Part shown: in pieces, positions 51,381 to 62,138 of the stretch
Layout: each line of letters starts with the position of its first letter
How positions within the stretch are numbered: the stretch's first letter is position 1
DNA from: Capronia americana
Lineage: Eukaryota; Ascomycota; Eurotiomycetes; Chaetothyriales; Herpotrichiellaceae
DNA: 64,000 nucleotides
Direction of reading: 5' to 3'
NCBI GenBank assembly: GCA_016110215.1
Contig: JADWQD010000003.1
Coordinates: forward strand, 434,001-498,000
Notes under the pieces: generated by a model
Seen by the model: only the letters and a program-made list of their open reading frames with translations
What the model was told of the DNA's origin: nothing
Databases searched by the model: none
Translations under genes and position numbers: made by a program

Positions 51381-52840
51381 ATGACGAGCGCCTCAGCGCA
51401 CGCACCACCTACTTCACAAGAGGAAGAGGAAGAGCTTAGATTTGGCCAGGTGTGGAAAGACGCTGCCAGGGCCACTCAAAGACCGAGGCTCGCTGACCAG
51501 GCTGACGGTGGAAGACGCAAGTCATCGGTCCAGTTCCATACCGCGGACGCTGAAAATACGATAAGGCGAGAAAGCGTTGTCCAAGGGCCCCGACCTTCTG
51601 TGCCCCAGAGGAGAATGTCGTCGCCACCTCCCCCAACCCATTACCAGCGTGGAGTTTCATTCGACACGATCGACAACCGAGATGCATCAACCGAGTCGTT
51701 TACGCTGCAATACAAGCATTGCGATTATGCTGCTACCCCACGCGGTCGTGTCTTCCTATGTGGCACAGATGCCAAAGACTACTCTGAATATGCGCTGGAG
51801 TGGATGATGGACGAGCTTGTCGACGACGGCGACGAGATTGTTTGCCTCCGAGTGATCGAAAAAGATTCCAAAACCGCAAATGATACTCCATATGATCGGG
51901 AGAAATATCGGAAAGAAGCGAAACAACTGCTGGACAGTATAATGTTGAAAAACAGTCAGGAAGAAAAGGCGATCAGCATCATCATGGAATTGGCCGTGGG
52001 CAAAGTGCAGGAGAGTTTCCAGCGCATGGTAAGCTGCACATCCCCCTGGAGTCGTTCGACCGCCTGCTAATCCTGGAGAAGATTCAACTGTACGAACCTG
52101 CAGCACTAGTTGTGGGGACTCGCGGACGCAATTTGGGCGGGATGCAGGGCTTGCTTCCAGGATCGGTTTCGAAATACTGCCTACAACAATCACCTGTTCC
52201 AGTCATTGTCGTCCGACCGAGCTCCAAACGAATGAAAAAGAAGAAGAAGCGACAAATGGAAACTGGCCGCAGTCTGTACAGCAATTTGCTCGAGCAAGCC
52301 CAGACCGCAGGCGGCAACCACGTATTTGCGAAGAACATTTATCCGTCGATGTCGATGGAAGCTACACAGAAAGAAGCTGATGCTGTGGAAAGGGCAATTG
52401 GCCATCCGAAGCGAGGCATATTGAAAGGCACATATGGTGGTCCGCTTGCTCGAGTCACCTCGGGTAAGAGCGACGTAACATCCGATGAGGACTCACCCGA
52501 GCGGAATTTTGCATTGCCCATAGGCTACTTGAGCACGGAAAGTGCCCCAAGAGCCGACCTTGCCATGAACAGTCCGAGCATTGCTGCCCTGGTGGAAGAT
52601 TGGGATGATACTGATGGAGCGACCGAGCGGGCAAGATCGCCCAGACCTCCGTCCAAGCGCGGCGAGCACAGAGAAAGTGACGCCGCCATATCCGACACAG
52701 AGGACATCCGCCTACTGGTGCCTAATATCGTCGAAGAGCGGCGACCATCCGTCAGAGAGACCACACCTTGGTTGGCGAATATTTTGCGCGATAAACCGCA
52801 GAGGAGGGCTCCCAGTCACGGTCGATCCCCTTCACGGTAG
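51381..52840 (+). CDS. Universal stress protein (USP/UspA) domain protein
   Basis: Exons 51381-52028 and 52082-52840 give 468 residues; the intron is 53 nt (GTAAGC, GCTAAT branch, AAG acceptor). The USP fold covers about residues 120-270: GRVFLCGTDAKDYSEYALEW, then DDGDEIVCLRVIEKDS, and after the junction YEPAALVVGTRGRNLGGMQG and GSVSKYCLQQSPVPVIVV. The G-x-R-G...G-S pattern fits the ATP-binding type of USP. Polar, Ser/Pro-rich extensions lie on both sides, with a Lys run after the domain. Fungal proteins of this layout are poorly studied, and a stress role is only implied by the domain. An acceptor three bases upstream would add one Lys. Confidence 0.83.
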
Positions 52841-53846
52841 CTACTGATCGCCTGATAGTAGCTGTGTTCAGAAGTATACCTTCGCAGTTCACTCACCGGA
52901 ACAAGAAATCTATCATCAACGGAGATATCAGTATGGAAGAAGTCGCCCGGCTCATTGCCACAGGTTTCTCAACGGTAGAATTCAAGATACGATTGGTCGG
53001 GCATCAAATATGAGCTTTGAGGCCACAGGGAGCTTGCGCCGGAGGGTGTCTGATCATGTCTCCTGGAGTCCGTCTCCGCGCCAGCATGAAGACCTTGACC
53101 GTGATCCTGTTGTATGGCTGTCTGTCGAGCGAGACTTGGGCGTCTTCGCCGAGTTCAAACTTTCTCGTGTCGGCTTTGGAGACAGACTGCCAGAGAGCAG
53201 ACAGTTCGGAAGAGTCTTCGTCAAGCAGGCGTTTCTGTGGAGAGCTGACGCGGTTGCGGCGTCCGGCACTATTGATTGAGCCCCTGAATGCAAGCCCCGA
53301 GCTTGAAGATACGGAGGAGCGGCTATTTGAATAACTTGCAAAGGATAGAAATCGGACTGGGATAGAGTCGTGTATACCCTGAATGGAATGCGTTCACTAT
53401 ATTGACCTCATCTGTTTCTTCGCCATTCAGTCGTCGACGTGCACGGTAAGAGGGGTGTGTTGGATTTCGTGAGGCTGAGAGAGGCGTACCCAGACATGCA
53501 AGTTTCGAGCGCGAACACGTCCGGCCACCCGCCCCGAGTGCCTTACGCGTCTCCGTAGTGCCCCAACTCTAAGCGAATCATCTTTCGGGGCGGCGGGGCC
53601 TATCCACTGAGGCCCAATCGATAACGCGGGCTTAACCACAGCCCAGATTCCCGCCCTCTGCGTAATGTCGCCGTCCACCCCTGCGCACAAGCACAAGTAC
53701 ATACAAGTCTCTGTCTCAGAACTTGACTGCGGACACAGCACACTGCTGAGGCCCGTTTTCCTTTCTCACCCTATCCTCATACACTCGAGGTGAGAACATG
53801 CCTCGGAAACACAGGCGCTTCTCAATTCTGTCCGAGAGCGCCCACC
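52841..53846. other. Intergenic with one candidate small secreted protein
   Basis: About 1 kb between two plus-strand genes. The only frame of interest is 53086-53334, listed separately. The 100 bp before 53847 are pyrimidine-rich. Confidence 0.5.
53086..53334 (+). CDS. Candidate small secreted protein, weak
   Basis: An 82-residue frame starting MKTLTVILLYGCLSSETWAS, which resembles a signal peptide with a cleavage site after Ala-Ser. The remainder is Ser/Glu/Arg-rich with only two cysteines and no known motif. An in-frame ATG at 53056 would add ten residues in front and weaken the signal. I do not recognise a family, and the frame could be chance. Confidence 0.25.
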   Translation: MKTLTVILLYGCLSSETWASSPSSNFLVSALETDCQRADSSEESSSSRRFCGELTRLRRPALLIEPLNASPELEDTEERLFE

Positions 53847-55523
53847 ATGCTGCCGACATACGCCGATGACGACTGCGCCGAATGCACCCCAGCGTCCATG
53901 GACCCGGGTCGGTTTACCAGCAAAGCCGCCTTCTCGACCCTTCCATTCGTCGCTACCTTTGCGGTCTTGACGCTCGTCGCTTACCGCAAGGTCTATCCTC
54001 TTTTGTCGCAGACCTCTCCCACGAGCAAGAGTTCAGATGTCGGCGGCGGTGGTGGTAGCAGCGGCAAAGGTCTCCCCAGACCGGCGACCGCCGCGCCCGA
54101 GCCAGCGACGCAACAGCTCGCCCGGCGTGTCGCGGCCATTACGTTCGCGTCCACTATCGCCCTCTCTGCCGTGTTGACGGAACTGCTTCTCTGCGAGATC
54201 TCCAACTCGTTCAACCCTACGGCCAGGAGCGTGGCCCTGCAGATCACAGTGGTCAGCCTGTTGGGCCTGCTGGTCGTGGCCATTCCGCTGCTGGGAATCT
54301 CCTCCGTGGTCGCCAGGTCGGGGTACAAGTTTCGGGGCGAGAAGAAGAGGAGCCGCGTCCATCTGGCGTGGGCGCTGGAGTTTGCGGGATACGCGGCCTT
54401 CCTTTTCGGCTTCTGGGCGATCGGGGCGCTGCTCCCCGACGCACCCACCCTCACCATCACGGAAAGCATAACACGACAGTCCGGCCTGTTCCAAGCGTGT
54501 CTCGATCGACTGGGCATCACGGGCGTGTCGCTGATGGCGCTGCTCTCGGGCTTCGCCTCGGTCAGCGCCATCTGGCAGAGCTTTGGGCCCAAGGCGCGGA
54601 CCGTGGCCGACACGGACATCACGCGCAAACAAGCCGGCCTCGATGCCACAATGGACATGATCCACGAGAAGAAAGAGCGGCTACGCATGATGGAGGCGAT
54701 GTCGCCCGAGGCTCAGAGCCACAGCCCGATCCAGAGCTTCTGGAGCCGCACGGTCGGCGCAGTCCGCAAGAACACCTTCGACCAACAGAAGGATGTGCTG
54801 GAGATGGAGGCCTCCGGGCTCGAGACCATGGCTTCCTCGCTTGAGACGTCGCTCGCGATCCTCCGCACCCGACGTGCGAATCAGCTCAAAGCCACGACCC
54901 CGACGGGGAGACTCTCCTTGGCCTTCTCGCACATCTTCGCCTGCTACTGCGTCTACCGCATCTGTACTACCACCGTTAACATTATCCGGCGGACACTGTC
55001 CTCCCCCTCTTCCTCTTCTCCGCCTGCGTCTTCCTCCTCGGACACCGACCCCGTGACCTACACGATCGCCCTCTTTGCCCGCCACGTCTACCCCTCGCTG
55101 GACCAGGCGTCCTGGGCGCAGCAGATCTCGTTCCTCCTCTCCGGGGCCATGCTCCTCGCGTCCTTCACGGCCGTGACGCAGACGTTCCACCTCTTCGCCC
55201 GCTTCATGCCCTCGGTCCTGCACGCCACCAAGACCAACTTCGCGCTCCTGATCAGCCAGATCAGCGGCATGTACGTCATCAGCTCGGCGCTGATGCTCCG
55301 TGGCATGATGCCCAAGGAGGTGGGCAGCGTGATCAACAGCGCGTTGGGCGCCGGCCTGCTCGAGCCCGCGTGGGTGCAGAGGTGGTTTGACGGCTTTTTC
55401 ATGCTCGCCGTCGTGGCCACCGCGGTGGGCCTTTTCCTGGGCAGACAGGTCTCCGGCGCGGCGACGTGGGAGGATGACGACGCGGGTTGGGACTTGGCCA
55501 TGGAACTGGGCAAGGAGTCATGA
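53847..55523 (+). CDS. Golgi pH regulator (GPHR/GPR89-like) multispanning membrane protein
   Basis: Intronless, 558 residues from the ATG at 53847, which sits in a strong CCACCATG context. About nine hydrophobic segments are seen, including FSTLPFVATFAVLTLVAYRK, the AITFASTIALSAVLTELLLC helix, TVVSLLGLLVVAIPLLGI and several near the C-terminus. A charged central coil (DATMDMIHEKKERLRMMEAM) separates the two membrane halves, as in GPHR. The motif GVSLMALLSGFASVSAIWQ just before this coil is the family signature region. Animal GPHR is a Golgi anion channel for acidification and the plant homologues were proposed as abscisic-acid receptors; the fungal role is not settled. GC content is clearly higher here than in the flanks. 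Confidence 0.82.
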   Translation: MLPTYADDDCAECTPASMDPGRFTSKAAFSTLPFVATFAVLTLVAYRKVYPLLSQTSPTSKSSDVGGGGGSSGKGLPRPATAAPEPATQQLARRVAAITFASTIALSAVLTELLLCEISNSFNPTARSVALQITVVSLLGLLVVAIPLLGISSVVARSGYKFRGEKKRSRVHLAWALEFAGYAAFLFGFWAIGALLPDAPTLTITESITRQSGLFQACLDRLGITGVSLMALLSGFASVSAIWQSFGPKARTVADTDITRKQAGLDATMDMIHEKKERLRMMEAMSPEAQSHSPIQSFWSRTVGAVRKNTFDQQKDVLEMEASGLETMASSLETSLAILRTRRANQLKATTPTGRLSLAFSHIFACYCVYRICTTTVNIIRRTLSSPSSSSPPASSSSDTDPVTYTIALFARHVYPSLDQASWAQQISFLLSGAMLLASFTAVTQTFHLFARFMPSVLHATKTNFALLISQISGMYVISSALMLRGMMPKEVGSVINSALGAGLLEPAWVQRWFDGFFMLAVVATAVGLFLGRQVSGAATWEDDDAGWDLAMELGKES

Positions 55524-56027
55524 GATTTGTGGCCCTTTTTTGATAAAGGAACGGACGAAATGAAGAACACGACGGGATTCGGAAACGCTTTTGTACTACC
55601 ACTTGTATGCCTTGCGAGGATAGAGAAGCCCAGAGGAAAGAAAGCGCTACAGCTGCTAGGTGCGAGGATATCAGGCTGCGTGAAAGTTGCTCTACAAGGT
55701 ATACCTTCCGTCACGAACTAGAGTTACCCCCCTTGTGTCCTATTTGTTGGGAGGTTCACGAGATTGTTTGCGGGCTCAGGGGCAGCGCTGTTTTTTTTTT
55801 CTACGACATGCATTTTTGCTGTACAATACAGTGCCTCGACGCGCTTGTCGTGCAATTCCAAGAAAATGAAGCATGGATAAAGACAACCCTAGCTACGCAC
55901 CCTTCTCAGCCTTAGACTTCGGCTACGTGGTATATCTTCTACTTCCCGAGTAGCGCGCATCATCTCCGTCGTCTCCCCAGACCTTGCATTTGCTCGTCCT
56001 CCTTTTCGTCACCGTGTTAGCTCTGCC
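55524..56027. other. Intergenic, convergent 3' ends
   Basis: About 500 bp with a T-rich run near 55790-55800. No gene seen. Confidence 0.5.
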
Positions 56028-57421
56028 TTATTGGACGTTTCTCACCACATCATCCAGCGCATTCGCCACATACTCTACATTCCCCGTATTCAAGCCTGCC
56101 ATACTGATTCGGCCGTTCTTGGTCATGTAGACATGCCATTTCTCTCTAATCGCCAGGACTTGCTTCTCACTTATCCCGGTGTAGGAAAACATGCCGATTT
56201 GGCTGGTGATGTGATCCCAATTGCCGGGCGTTTCGAGCTTGTCAAGCCACGATTTCAGGGCTTTGCGCATATCGATGATGCGGCCGGACATGGTGTGTAA
56301 GTCTTCTTCCCACTCGGCAAAGAGGGCCGGGTCGTTGAGGACGATGGAGGCGATGCGGGCGCCGTAGGCCGGGGGGTTGGAGATTTCTGAGCGCTGGAGG
56401 ATCGCCAATTGGCTTGCCACGCGTTTCGTGACATCCGGGGCGTTGGAAGCAGGCGCGGCGACAAAGTGGAATGCACCAGCTCTCTCACCGTAGAGGCCGA
56501 AGTTCTTGGCGAAGGACTGTGCAATTATGAGTTCAAAGCCTTGTTCGACGAAGTATCTGATGGCGAAGTTGTCTTGCGAGAGACTCCCGGAGGCAAAGCC
56601 TTGGTATGCGCAGTCGAAGAATGGGAAGAGCTTCCTTTCACGCATGATTTCTGCAATCTGTTTCCATTGATCCTGTGTCGGGTCCACGCCTGTAGGGTTG
56701 TGTGCACAGGCGTGTAATAAGATGATGCTCCCTTGCTCTGCAGATTTCAAGGTCGAGAGAAGGCCGTCGCAGTCCAGCATCTTCGTCTTTGCGGAGAAGT
56801 ACGGGTACTGCTTGATGGGGAGGTGGACGTTGGTGAAGATTTGATTGTGGTTGGCCCATGTTGGGTTTGAGAGGTAGATGGTCGGCGGATGGGGCTTTGC
56901 GAGGAATTTGGAGAGGAATAGGCCGCCTAGGTGGACGGCGCCGGTGCCGGAGATGGTCTGGAGAGTTGCTGCCTTTGAAAAAGAGAGGTTGTCAGTCCTT
57001 GTGGTGGTGGTAGAATCTCCCGTGGAAAGGTGCATACTCTTCCTTCCTTAATGGCGGGGCTCTCTGGCCCGAGAATGAGTTTCTGAGCGGCAGAGGTGAA
57101 CTCGGCGAGACCAGCGATGGGCAGGTACTCATGATTGAGGTTTGGGTCATTCCGCAGAATCTCGTCAGCCTGGAATCAGAGTCAGTCAAGCTCGAGTGTT
57201 GCAGTGCGGGTAGTCTGTATGACTCCCACCTTCTTCACAACTGGCAAAACCCAAGGCTTCGCATTATTGTCCCTGTATGCACCAATACCCAGATCGACTT
57301 TCTTCTCAAAGGTATCCCTTCGGTAAGCCGCCATCAACCCGAAGAGAGGGTCCTCAGGAGCTTGAGGCACGACATTCTCGTCGAAGAGGGTGTGGACAGG
57401 CTCATTCGAGATGGAACCCAT
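56028..57421 (-). CDS. Aspartate aminotransferase
   Basis: Exons 57421-57230, 57169-57038 and 56972-56028 (minus) encode 422 residues from MGSISNEPVH. Introns are GTGGGA...CCAG and GTATGC...AAAG. Class I aminotransferase features are clear: VDLGIGAYRDNNAKPWVLPV, NHEYLPIAGLAEFTSAAQKL, LLHACAHNPTGVDPTQDQWK, FFDCAYQGFASG and the PLP lysine in SFAKNFGLYGERAG. It interconverts aspartate and 2-oxoglutarate with oxaloacetate and glutamate. The frame is open to an upstream ATG at 57553, adding 44 Ser/Pro-rich residues. I chose 57421 because cytosolic fungal enzymes begin there and the extension does not look like a mitochondrial presequence. Confidence 0.92.
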
Positions 57422-58200
57422 TGTGTGATCTTTAATCTGAGCTAAACGAGCGTTGGTATTGGTTTGCGCAAAAGATGAGGAGGAGGAAGGTAGAGCTGAA
57501 GAGGCACTGAAGGAAGGGTCAGAAGATTTTGGCGGTGAGGACTGCGAGGGCATATCGAGAAAATCTCATGAGGAAGACGTGACTACGAAGCGAAAGTCTT
57601 GCAGGACGCTCGGGACGTTGCAGGGCGATGCACGGCTGGATTCTTTTAGGGTGGGCGGATGCACGATACGTACCTTAGTGTTGGCTGCCGATGATGTGCG
57701 ATCCAGGCACATGCAGACACGGGAACAAGGCACCTTAAGGAAGGATTTCCGTCATTCGGTGATCGAGGAACGATCAGTCGTGAGGGTCAGACGCGAGTTG
57801 CTTCCCCAACACTGAGAACTCCGAGGTCGTCTCCAACATGACCGGGGCCAATCGGCGACGGCTCATTGCTCAGAAACAGAGTGACAAGCTGCCGTCTAGA
57901 TACAGATGCTCTCGGGAGACTGTGTTTCTCAAGTCCTACATGTGCTCCCAGTCAGAGGTCTAGGTATCCTGCAACCTCGACAACAGTGGTCTGTGAAACT
58001 TCAGTCCTACTATCCACCCCGGCTTTGGAGGCGATAATCTCCACAGGATGAGGGCGATCGGGGTAAATCGGAGCGGGAGACGGAGCTGGGGAAGAGGGCC
58101 AAAGTGGGTGCACCTTTGTGCCACGCAAGAGTCAAGACCTCCTCGCCTCGAGGGGCATCCACGACAGCAAGACTCGCGCCTTTTCAGGCTTCCCTGCTCA
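57422..58200. other. Intergenic
   Basis: About 780 bp. Holds the aspartate aminotransferase promoter (and a possible 44-codon N-terminal extension to 57553) and the 3' flank of the syntaxin gene. No other gene seen. Confidence 0.5.
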
Positions 58201-59313
58201 TCAGAATATCAAGTCCCAAACCACCAAGAACGAACAGAACCCCGCCGTCGCATAAAATACCAGCCTCGCCGTACTCCCCCTCTCACTGGCCCTTTTCAAC
58301 TCTCGATTGCCCTTCCTCACATTCTCATCGGTGTTCATTGCATCCTGGACCAACGTATCAATCATCTCCCCCTGCACACTGAGGTGTCCCACCAGCGTCT
58401 GCTGGAGACTACCAATCTCCATCAGGGACTTTTCCACCTGCGTGACCTTGGCGAGTTGGTCGTTGAAATGCTCGAATATCCCTCGATTCTCCTCCTCGAA
58501 CAGTTGGAGTTGCTCGGGCGAGAGTTCCTGTTCAACGCCGCCCTGGGCATCTGTCCAGGGTTTGTATTCGTCGTGACCACGTAGATCCTGCGTGGGCGGG
58601 ATTCCCTCCGTGACGCCATTCACCGTAGCATCGACGTCTTTGTTTGCCCGTACGCCTTTATTCCGCGGATTGTACAGTATGCTCATCTGCTTCTGCTGTT
58701 CGCGCTCGAGGCGTTTCTCCACCATCTCCTGCTGGACGGTGATAGCGTCCTTGAGCATTTTCCCCAGATACCACAGCACACCATCTCTGAACATCTTTAG
58801 TGTCCTTAATTGTCCTTCCTCCTCGATTTGTTTCTGTGGTTTGCCTGCATCAGGTGTATCGCCGTCTCCCGCAGCCCAGCGCCACAATAGTCCACTGGGT
58901 TTTCCATATTTTTGCTCGAGGACTTTACTTGCCGTGTCGTGCTGTAGATTCACTGCTGAGTTCAGATCTGTTATCTTCTTATTGATGTCTCGTAGAACTG
59001 AGGAAGTTTCGGAGTCGATGGCTTCGCGCTGAGAGTCGTTCAGGTGCTCCGGTACATTTCCGCCTGGTAAATGGGAAGATGTCAACTGTCGGTCGACATC
59101 TATACGTTTCTGGCGCGGTGGAGGGCCGCTCGATAGATAGGGAGTCCGTATCGCCCGTAAATAGCCCAGCAGAGAGGATATGGATCTGTTGATCTGGTAC
59201 GCTTCCCGCAGAAACGAGTCTAGTTTGGCCGTAAGGTCCCTGGACTGGGAGAGAGCTTTTCCGGAGTGCTTGTGCACCAGAATATCAGACAGATCTGCAG
59301 TGAGATCAGGCAT
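58201..59313 (-). CDS. UFE1: ER t-SNARE, syntaxin-18/UFE1 family
   Basis: Intronless, 370 residues. The N-terminal third matches the syntaxin-18 N-domain (DLTADLSDILVHKHSGKALS, then LDSFLREAYQINRSISSLLG). The SNARE helix lies near residues 275-340, with EENRGIFEHFNDQLAKVTQV, EKSLMEIGSLQQTLVGHLSV and QGEMIDTLVQDAMNTDENVR, containing the Q-SNARE zero-layer glutamine. A single C-terminal membrane anchor (LVFYATAGFCSFLVVWDLIF) ends the protein, as expected for a tail-anchored SNARE. UFE1 mediates fusion of Golgi-derived COPI vesicles with the ER. Confidence 0.88.
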   Translation of the reverse strand: MPDLTADLSDILVHKHSGKALSQSRDLTAKLDSFLREAYQINRSISSLLGYLRAIRTPYLSSGPPPRQKRIDVDRQLTSSHLPGGNVPEHLNDSQREAIDSETSSVLRDINKKITDLNSAVNLQHDTASKVLEQKYGKPSGLLWRWAAGDGDTPDAGKPQKQIEEEGQLRTLKMFRDGVLWYLGKMLKDAITVQQEMVEKRLEREQQKQMSILYNPRNKGVRANKDVDATVNGVTEGIPPTQDLRGHDEYKPWTDAQGGVEQELSPEQLQLFEEENRGIFEHFNDQLAKVTQVEKSLMEIGSLQQTLVGHLSVQGEMIDTLVQDAMNTDENVRKGNRELKRASERGSTARLVFYATAGFCSFLVVWDLIF

Positions 59314-59836
59314 GGCAGCCTTTAGTGTTGGGCTTTGGCTTCACAGCGTCTACGAGGAAGGAAATGTCTTGCAGTGATGAAATCGAACACGTTCGCGTTT
59401 CCCCGCAGCCGCAGTTTTCCCGACCTGCAAGGCTGGCGGAATTCGATGTTTACCATTATGTGCGTACGAGTTGAATACGAACTAAAGTCAAGTGCCCTGC
59501 ACCATATACTTGCAGAAGGCGCCTCATATGGTACGTGATAACCCGCCGTGACATTGGAACCGGTCCCGGCTGACAGGGACATATCATGCCAATCTAACGA
59601 TGCTCTGGTGTGGTCCAAAACCTACCCCTTGGACTCCCTGGACTTTCCAATGTCAATCTACTGCGTCAGTGCCTTTAAGAACCGCCGGGCGCTCTGCTCC
59701 GCACATTGTCAATCATCGTCTCCTCTCTTGCCTCCTCGAACACGTCCTCTTCTTCCAAACTCGCACGGCCCATTGCCTTTGACCTCTGGTAGTTCTTCCT
59801 CAGCCTACGCCTGAACCCCCGAGAAGGCGGCCGCCT
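59314..59836. other. Intergenic
   Basis: About 520 bp between two minus-strand genes. No gene seen. Confidence 0.5.
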
Positions 59837-60613
59837 CTAGCCTGTCACATGCTCGTTGAAGATCATAGCCCAGGCCGTGACTCCCTCTCCACCCTCTGCC
59901 GGCCACCCCGCGGCGTCGACCTTTCCTTTGCCCACTGTGATCGTCTCCACGATTCGGAAGCCAAAATGCAGGTAAACATTGACGGCTTGGAGGGTGGTCG
60001 CCTCGAGCCAGGCCGGGACGTTCTCAGCCTTGGCGCGCTCTAGGAAGGGTGTCATCACGGCGCTGATACTCCCGGGGGCTCTCTCGACAGACGGGTTTCG
60101 AGCGAGGAACGAGAGATGATAGAACGGTCGTAGTTGTACAGAGTCCGGGTCCAGGTGGGATGAATTCGAGTTAGAGTCGGAATTAGAATCTTCCTCTGTC
60201 GAGGATGGCGTCCGAGAGGACGGCACGGCCAAGTACTTCGCCTTTGCTTGCTTGACTCTCGCTCTCCATTCGCTCAGCAGGGCAGGAGGACGTGCTTTCG
60301 AGTCGATGAATGTTTTCCCCTGGTAAGATGGAGGCTCCCATAGCGCTACCGCTGACCAATTGCCAGCTTGGACGAGTTCAGCACCCGAAGCGGCGCTGTC
60401 CAGTATGCCCTGCGAGAAGTGCCGTTGTCGGCGGGCGGAGTTTATGAGTGGTGACGGGTAGGGAGGTGGCGTCGAGTCGATGTCCACTATGAACGCTGTC
60501 GTGAGAGCTGTTTCTGAGAAGGCCGCCGTGATTATTGAGATGAAGTGGGACAGCTCATCTTCAGACCCTAGGGGGATTTTTGTGTATGCCGGGCTTGTAA
60601 GTGAAGAGGACAT
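59837..60613 (-). CDS. GNAT-family N-acetyltransferase
   Basis: Intronless, 258 residues. The C-terminal half has the GNAT layout: FYHLSFLARNPSVERAPGSI (beta-4 and a shortened acetyl-CoA loop), AVMTPFLERAKAENVPAWLE, and ATTLQAVNVYLHFGFRIVET, the typical Y-x-x-x-GF end. The N-terminal part (DELSHFISIITAAFSETALT) fits the first helices. A Ser/Asn-rich insert lies near 150-170. The substrate cannot be inferred; many fungal copies of this type are of unknown function. Confidence 0.78.
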   Translation of the reverse strand: MSSSLTSPAYTKIPLGSEDELSHFISIITAAFSETALTTAFIVDIDSTPPPYPSPLINSARRQRHFSQGILDSAASGAELVQAGNWSAVALWEPPSYQGKTFIDSKARPPALLSEWRARVKQAKAKYLAVPSSRTPSSTEEDSNSDSNSNSSHLDPDSVQLRPFYHLSFLARNPSVERAPGSISAVMTPFLERAKAENVPAWLEATTLQAVNVYLHFGFRIVETITVGKGKVDAAGWPAEGGEGVTAWAMIFNEHVTG

Positions 60614-61496
60614 TTTCGCCTCTTAGTGATACTGGCTCTGGTATCCTGGAGTACTCAGTACGCTATGCTCAGTGATATTATTGTCGAGTCTGTCAATGGG
60701 ACCGTTCCCCTTATTTCGTACTAGGATAGATATCAATGTGAGGAGTGAGCGGTGAGCACCAACTTGCACACTGAAAGAGGTGATACGAGGCAAGGGAACG
60801 TCAATGGCGTAGGGACAGCGATCACGAGGCAAGCGCGATAGGGGGAAAGCAGAGGGAACGACCCAAAGATCCGAGAGTAAGCGCAGTGTCTCACAGCCTT
60901 CAGCCACGGCCTGTTCCGCCTTGTGACGAATGCAACGTCGACGCGGAATTTGTATCGGGTAATAGAAACCATCATATTGGTCACGGACGTTGGAATATTA
61001 TTCATTGAGCCACAGCTTGACCGGTTGCAACAACAAAACAAGGAATGCACCGGATGAAGTCGTCACGAGGGCTACGGGGAAGGCGAGGTATGTTGTGTTG
61101 AAGGAAAACAAAGGCCTGCCGGGGGGCTGCAATAGAGACACTTTGCACAATGTGCTTTTGGTTTGCTGTTCCCGGAGAATTCTACCAGAGTCAACAAAAG
61201 TTCGAGACGGATCTTCTTCCTTGCAAACATTTTATCATTCCGCCGACCAGCGACGAGCTAACTGTTAATACTAACTTATGTTTGTTGGACTCAAGGAAAA
61301 ATGATTATTACCATGACAATAATGAGATGGAACGTTGTGCGGGCAACCGCAGTGCACGTGATCACGCCAAGGCTTTGTTTTCGAGCGAGCGAGTCTTCCT
61401 TGGAAACCACAGAAAAGTTCAGAAAACCCGCCCACACTTGCCTTTTTCTTTTGTCACTTTGACGCGGCGGGATACGGAGACGATGGCCAATCACGA
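60614..61496. other. Intergenic
   Basis: About 880 bp upstream of the GNAT gene and downstream of the disordered repeat protein (both minus). A CACGTGATCACG stretch lies near 61356-61367. No gene seen. Confidence 0.5.
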
Positions 61497-62138
61497 TTAT
61501 GCAGGACCACGTCGCTCTTTCTCTTGTCGTCGAGACGGTTGATGAGTTGGTTGTTGTTCTCGTCGAGCCGGGTGGTAGCTTGGCTGGTGAGCCTGTCTTC
61601 GAGCGTCGTCGACGTATCGTGGATGGCGTTCTTCATATACAGGACCTGGACGGGCCGCCGCTTGTCCAGCCCCTCCCGTTGCTTTAGAGCTTCTCCATGC
61701 ATCGTAAATTGGATCTACACCAAACGCCAGTTCCTGATGGCCGGCAGACCGAGCAGGCTGTCGTGATGAAGATGCGTATTTCGGTCGATGTTGAGACGCT
61801 GGCTCAGGGGCCTCAGCACGTCGGACGGTTCCTCCAGATCGAGATTGTACTGCATCTTGAAACGCAGTGGCGTTTCGTGGTCGGCGCTCTTCCAGAATGA
61901 CTTGACTTCCTCTAGATCGAGATTGTGCTACATCTTGAAATGCAGTGGCGTTTCGTGGTCGGCGCTCTTCCAGAATGACTTGGCTTCCAAACTCCTGTCT
62001 GACGAGTCGTCGATTTCCATCCGAATCGCGAAAAGATCTCACACGAACTTCACCTGGACGGCCACTGGCATCACGCACAGATCGACCCTTTCGGCTTCCA
62101 GAGCCGGTGGCTTCATGTCCATACGGAGTCGAAGACAT
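61497..62138 (-). CDS. Disordered basic protein with a tandem 26-residue repeat
   Basis: 213 residues from MSSTPYGHEATG (ATG 62138-62136). The frame is open to an upstream ATG at 62375 (292 residues), but that part is unlike the rest. The composition is Arg/Gln/Pro/Ser-rich with few hydrophobics, so it is probably disordered. The centre carries two adjacent copies of the 26-residue unit beginning SQVILEERRPRNATAFQD. The end is rich in His, Gln and Arg (HQPSYHPARREQQPTHQPSR). I do not recognise a family. Coding status is supported by the in-frame 78-bp duplication and consistent composition, not by homology. Confidence 0.5.
   Translation of the reverse strand: MSSTPYGHEATGSGSRKGRSVRDASGRPGEVRVRSFRDSDGNRRLVRQEFGSQVILEERRPRNATAFQDVAQSRSRGSQVILEERRPRNATAFQDAVQSRSGGTVRRAEAPEPASQHRPKYASSSRQPARSAGHQELAFGVDPIYDAWRSSKATGGAGQAAARPGPVYEERHPRYVDDARRQAHQPSYHPARREQQPTHQPSRRQEKERRGPA
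61829..61984. repeat. Two tandem 78-bp units
   Basis: Copies at 61829-61906 and 61907-61984 differ at five sites, all transitions. The unit is a multiple of three and lies inside the open frame of the disordered protein, so it adds 26 residues per copy. Confidence 0.9.

Noticed and set aside
53993..54688. 231-codon minus-strand frame
   Set aside because: Antisense to the GPHR-like gene in GC-rich coding DNA, where long shadow frames are expected.
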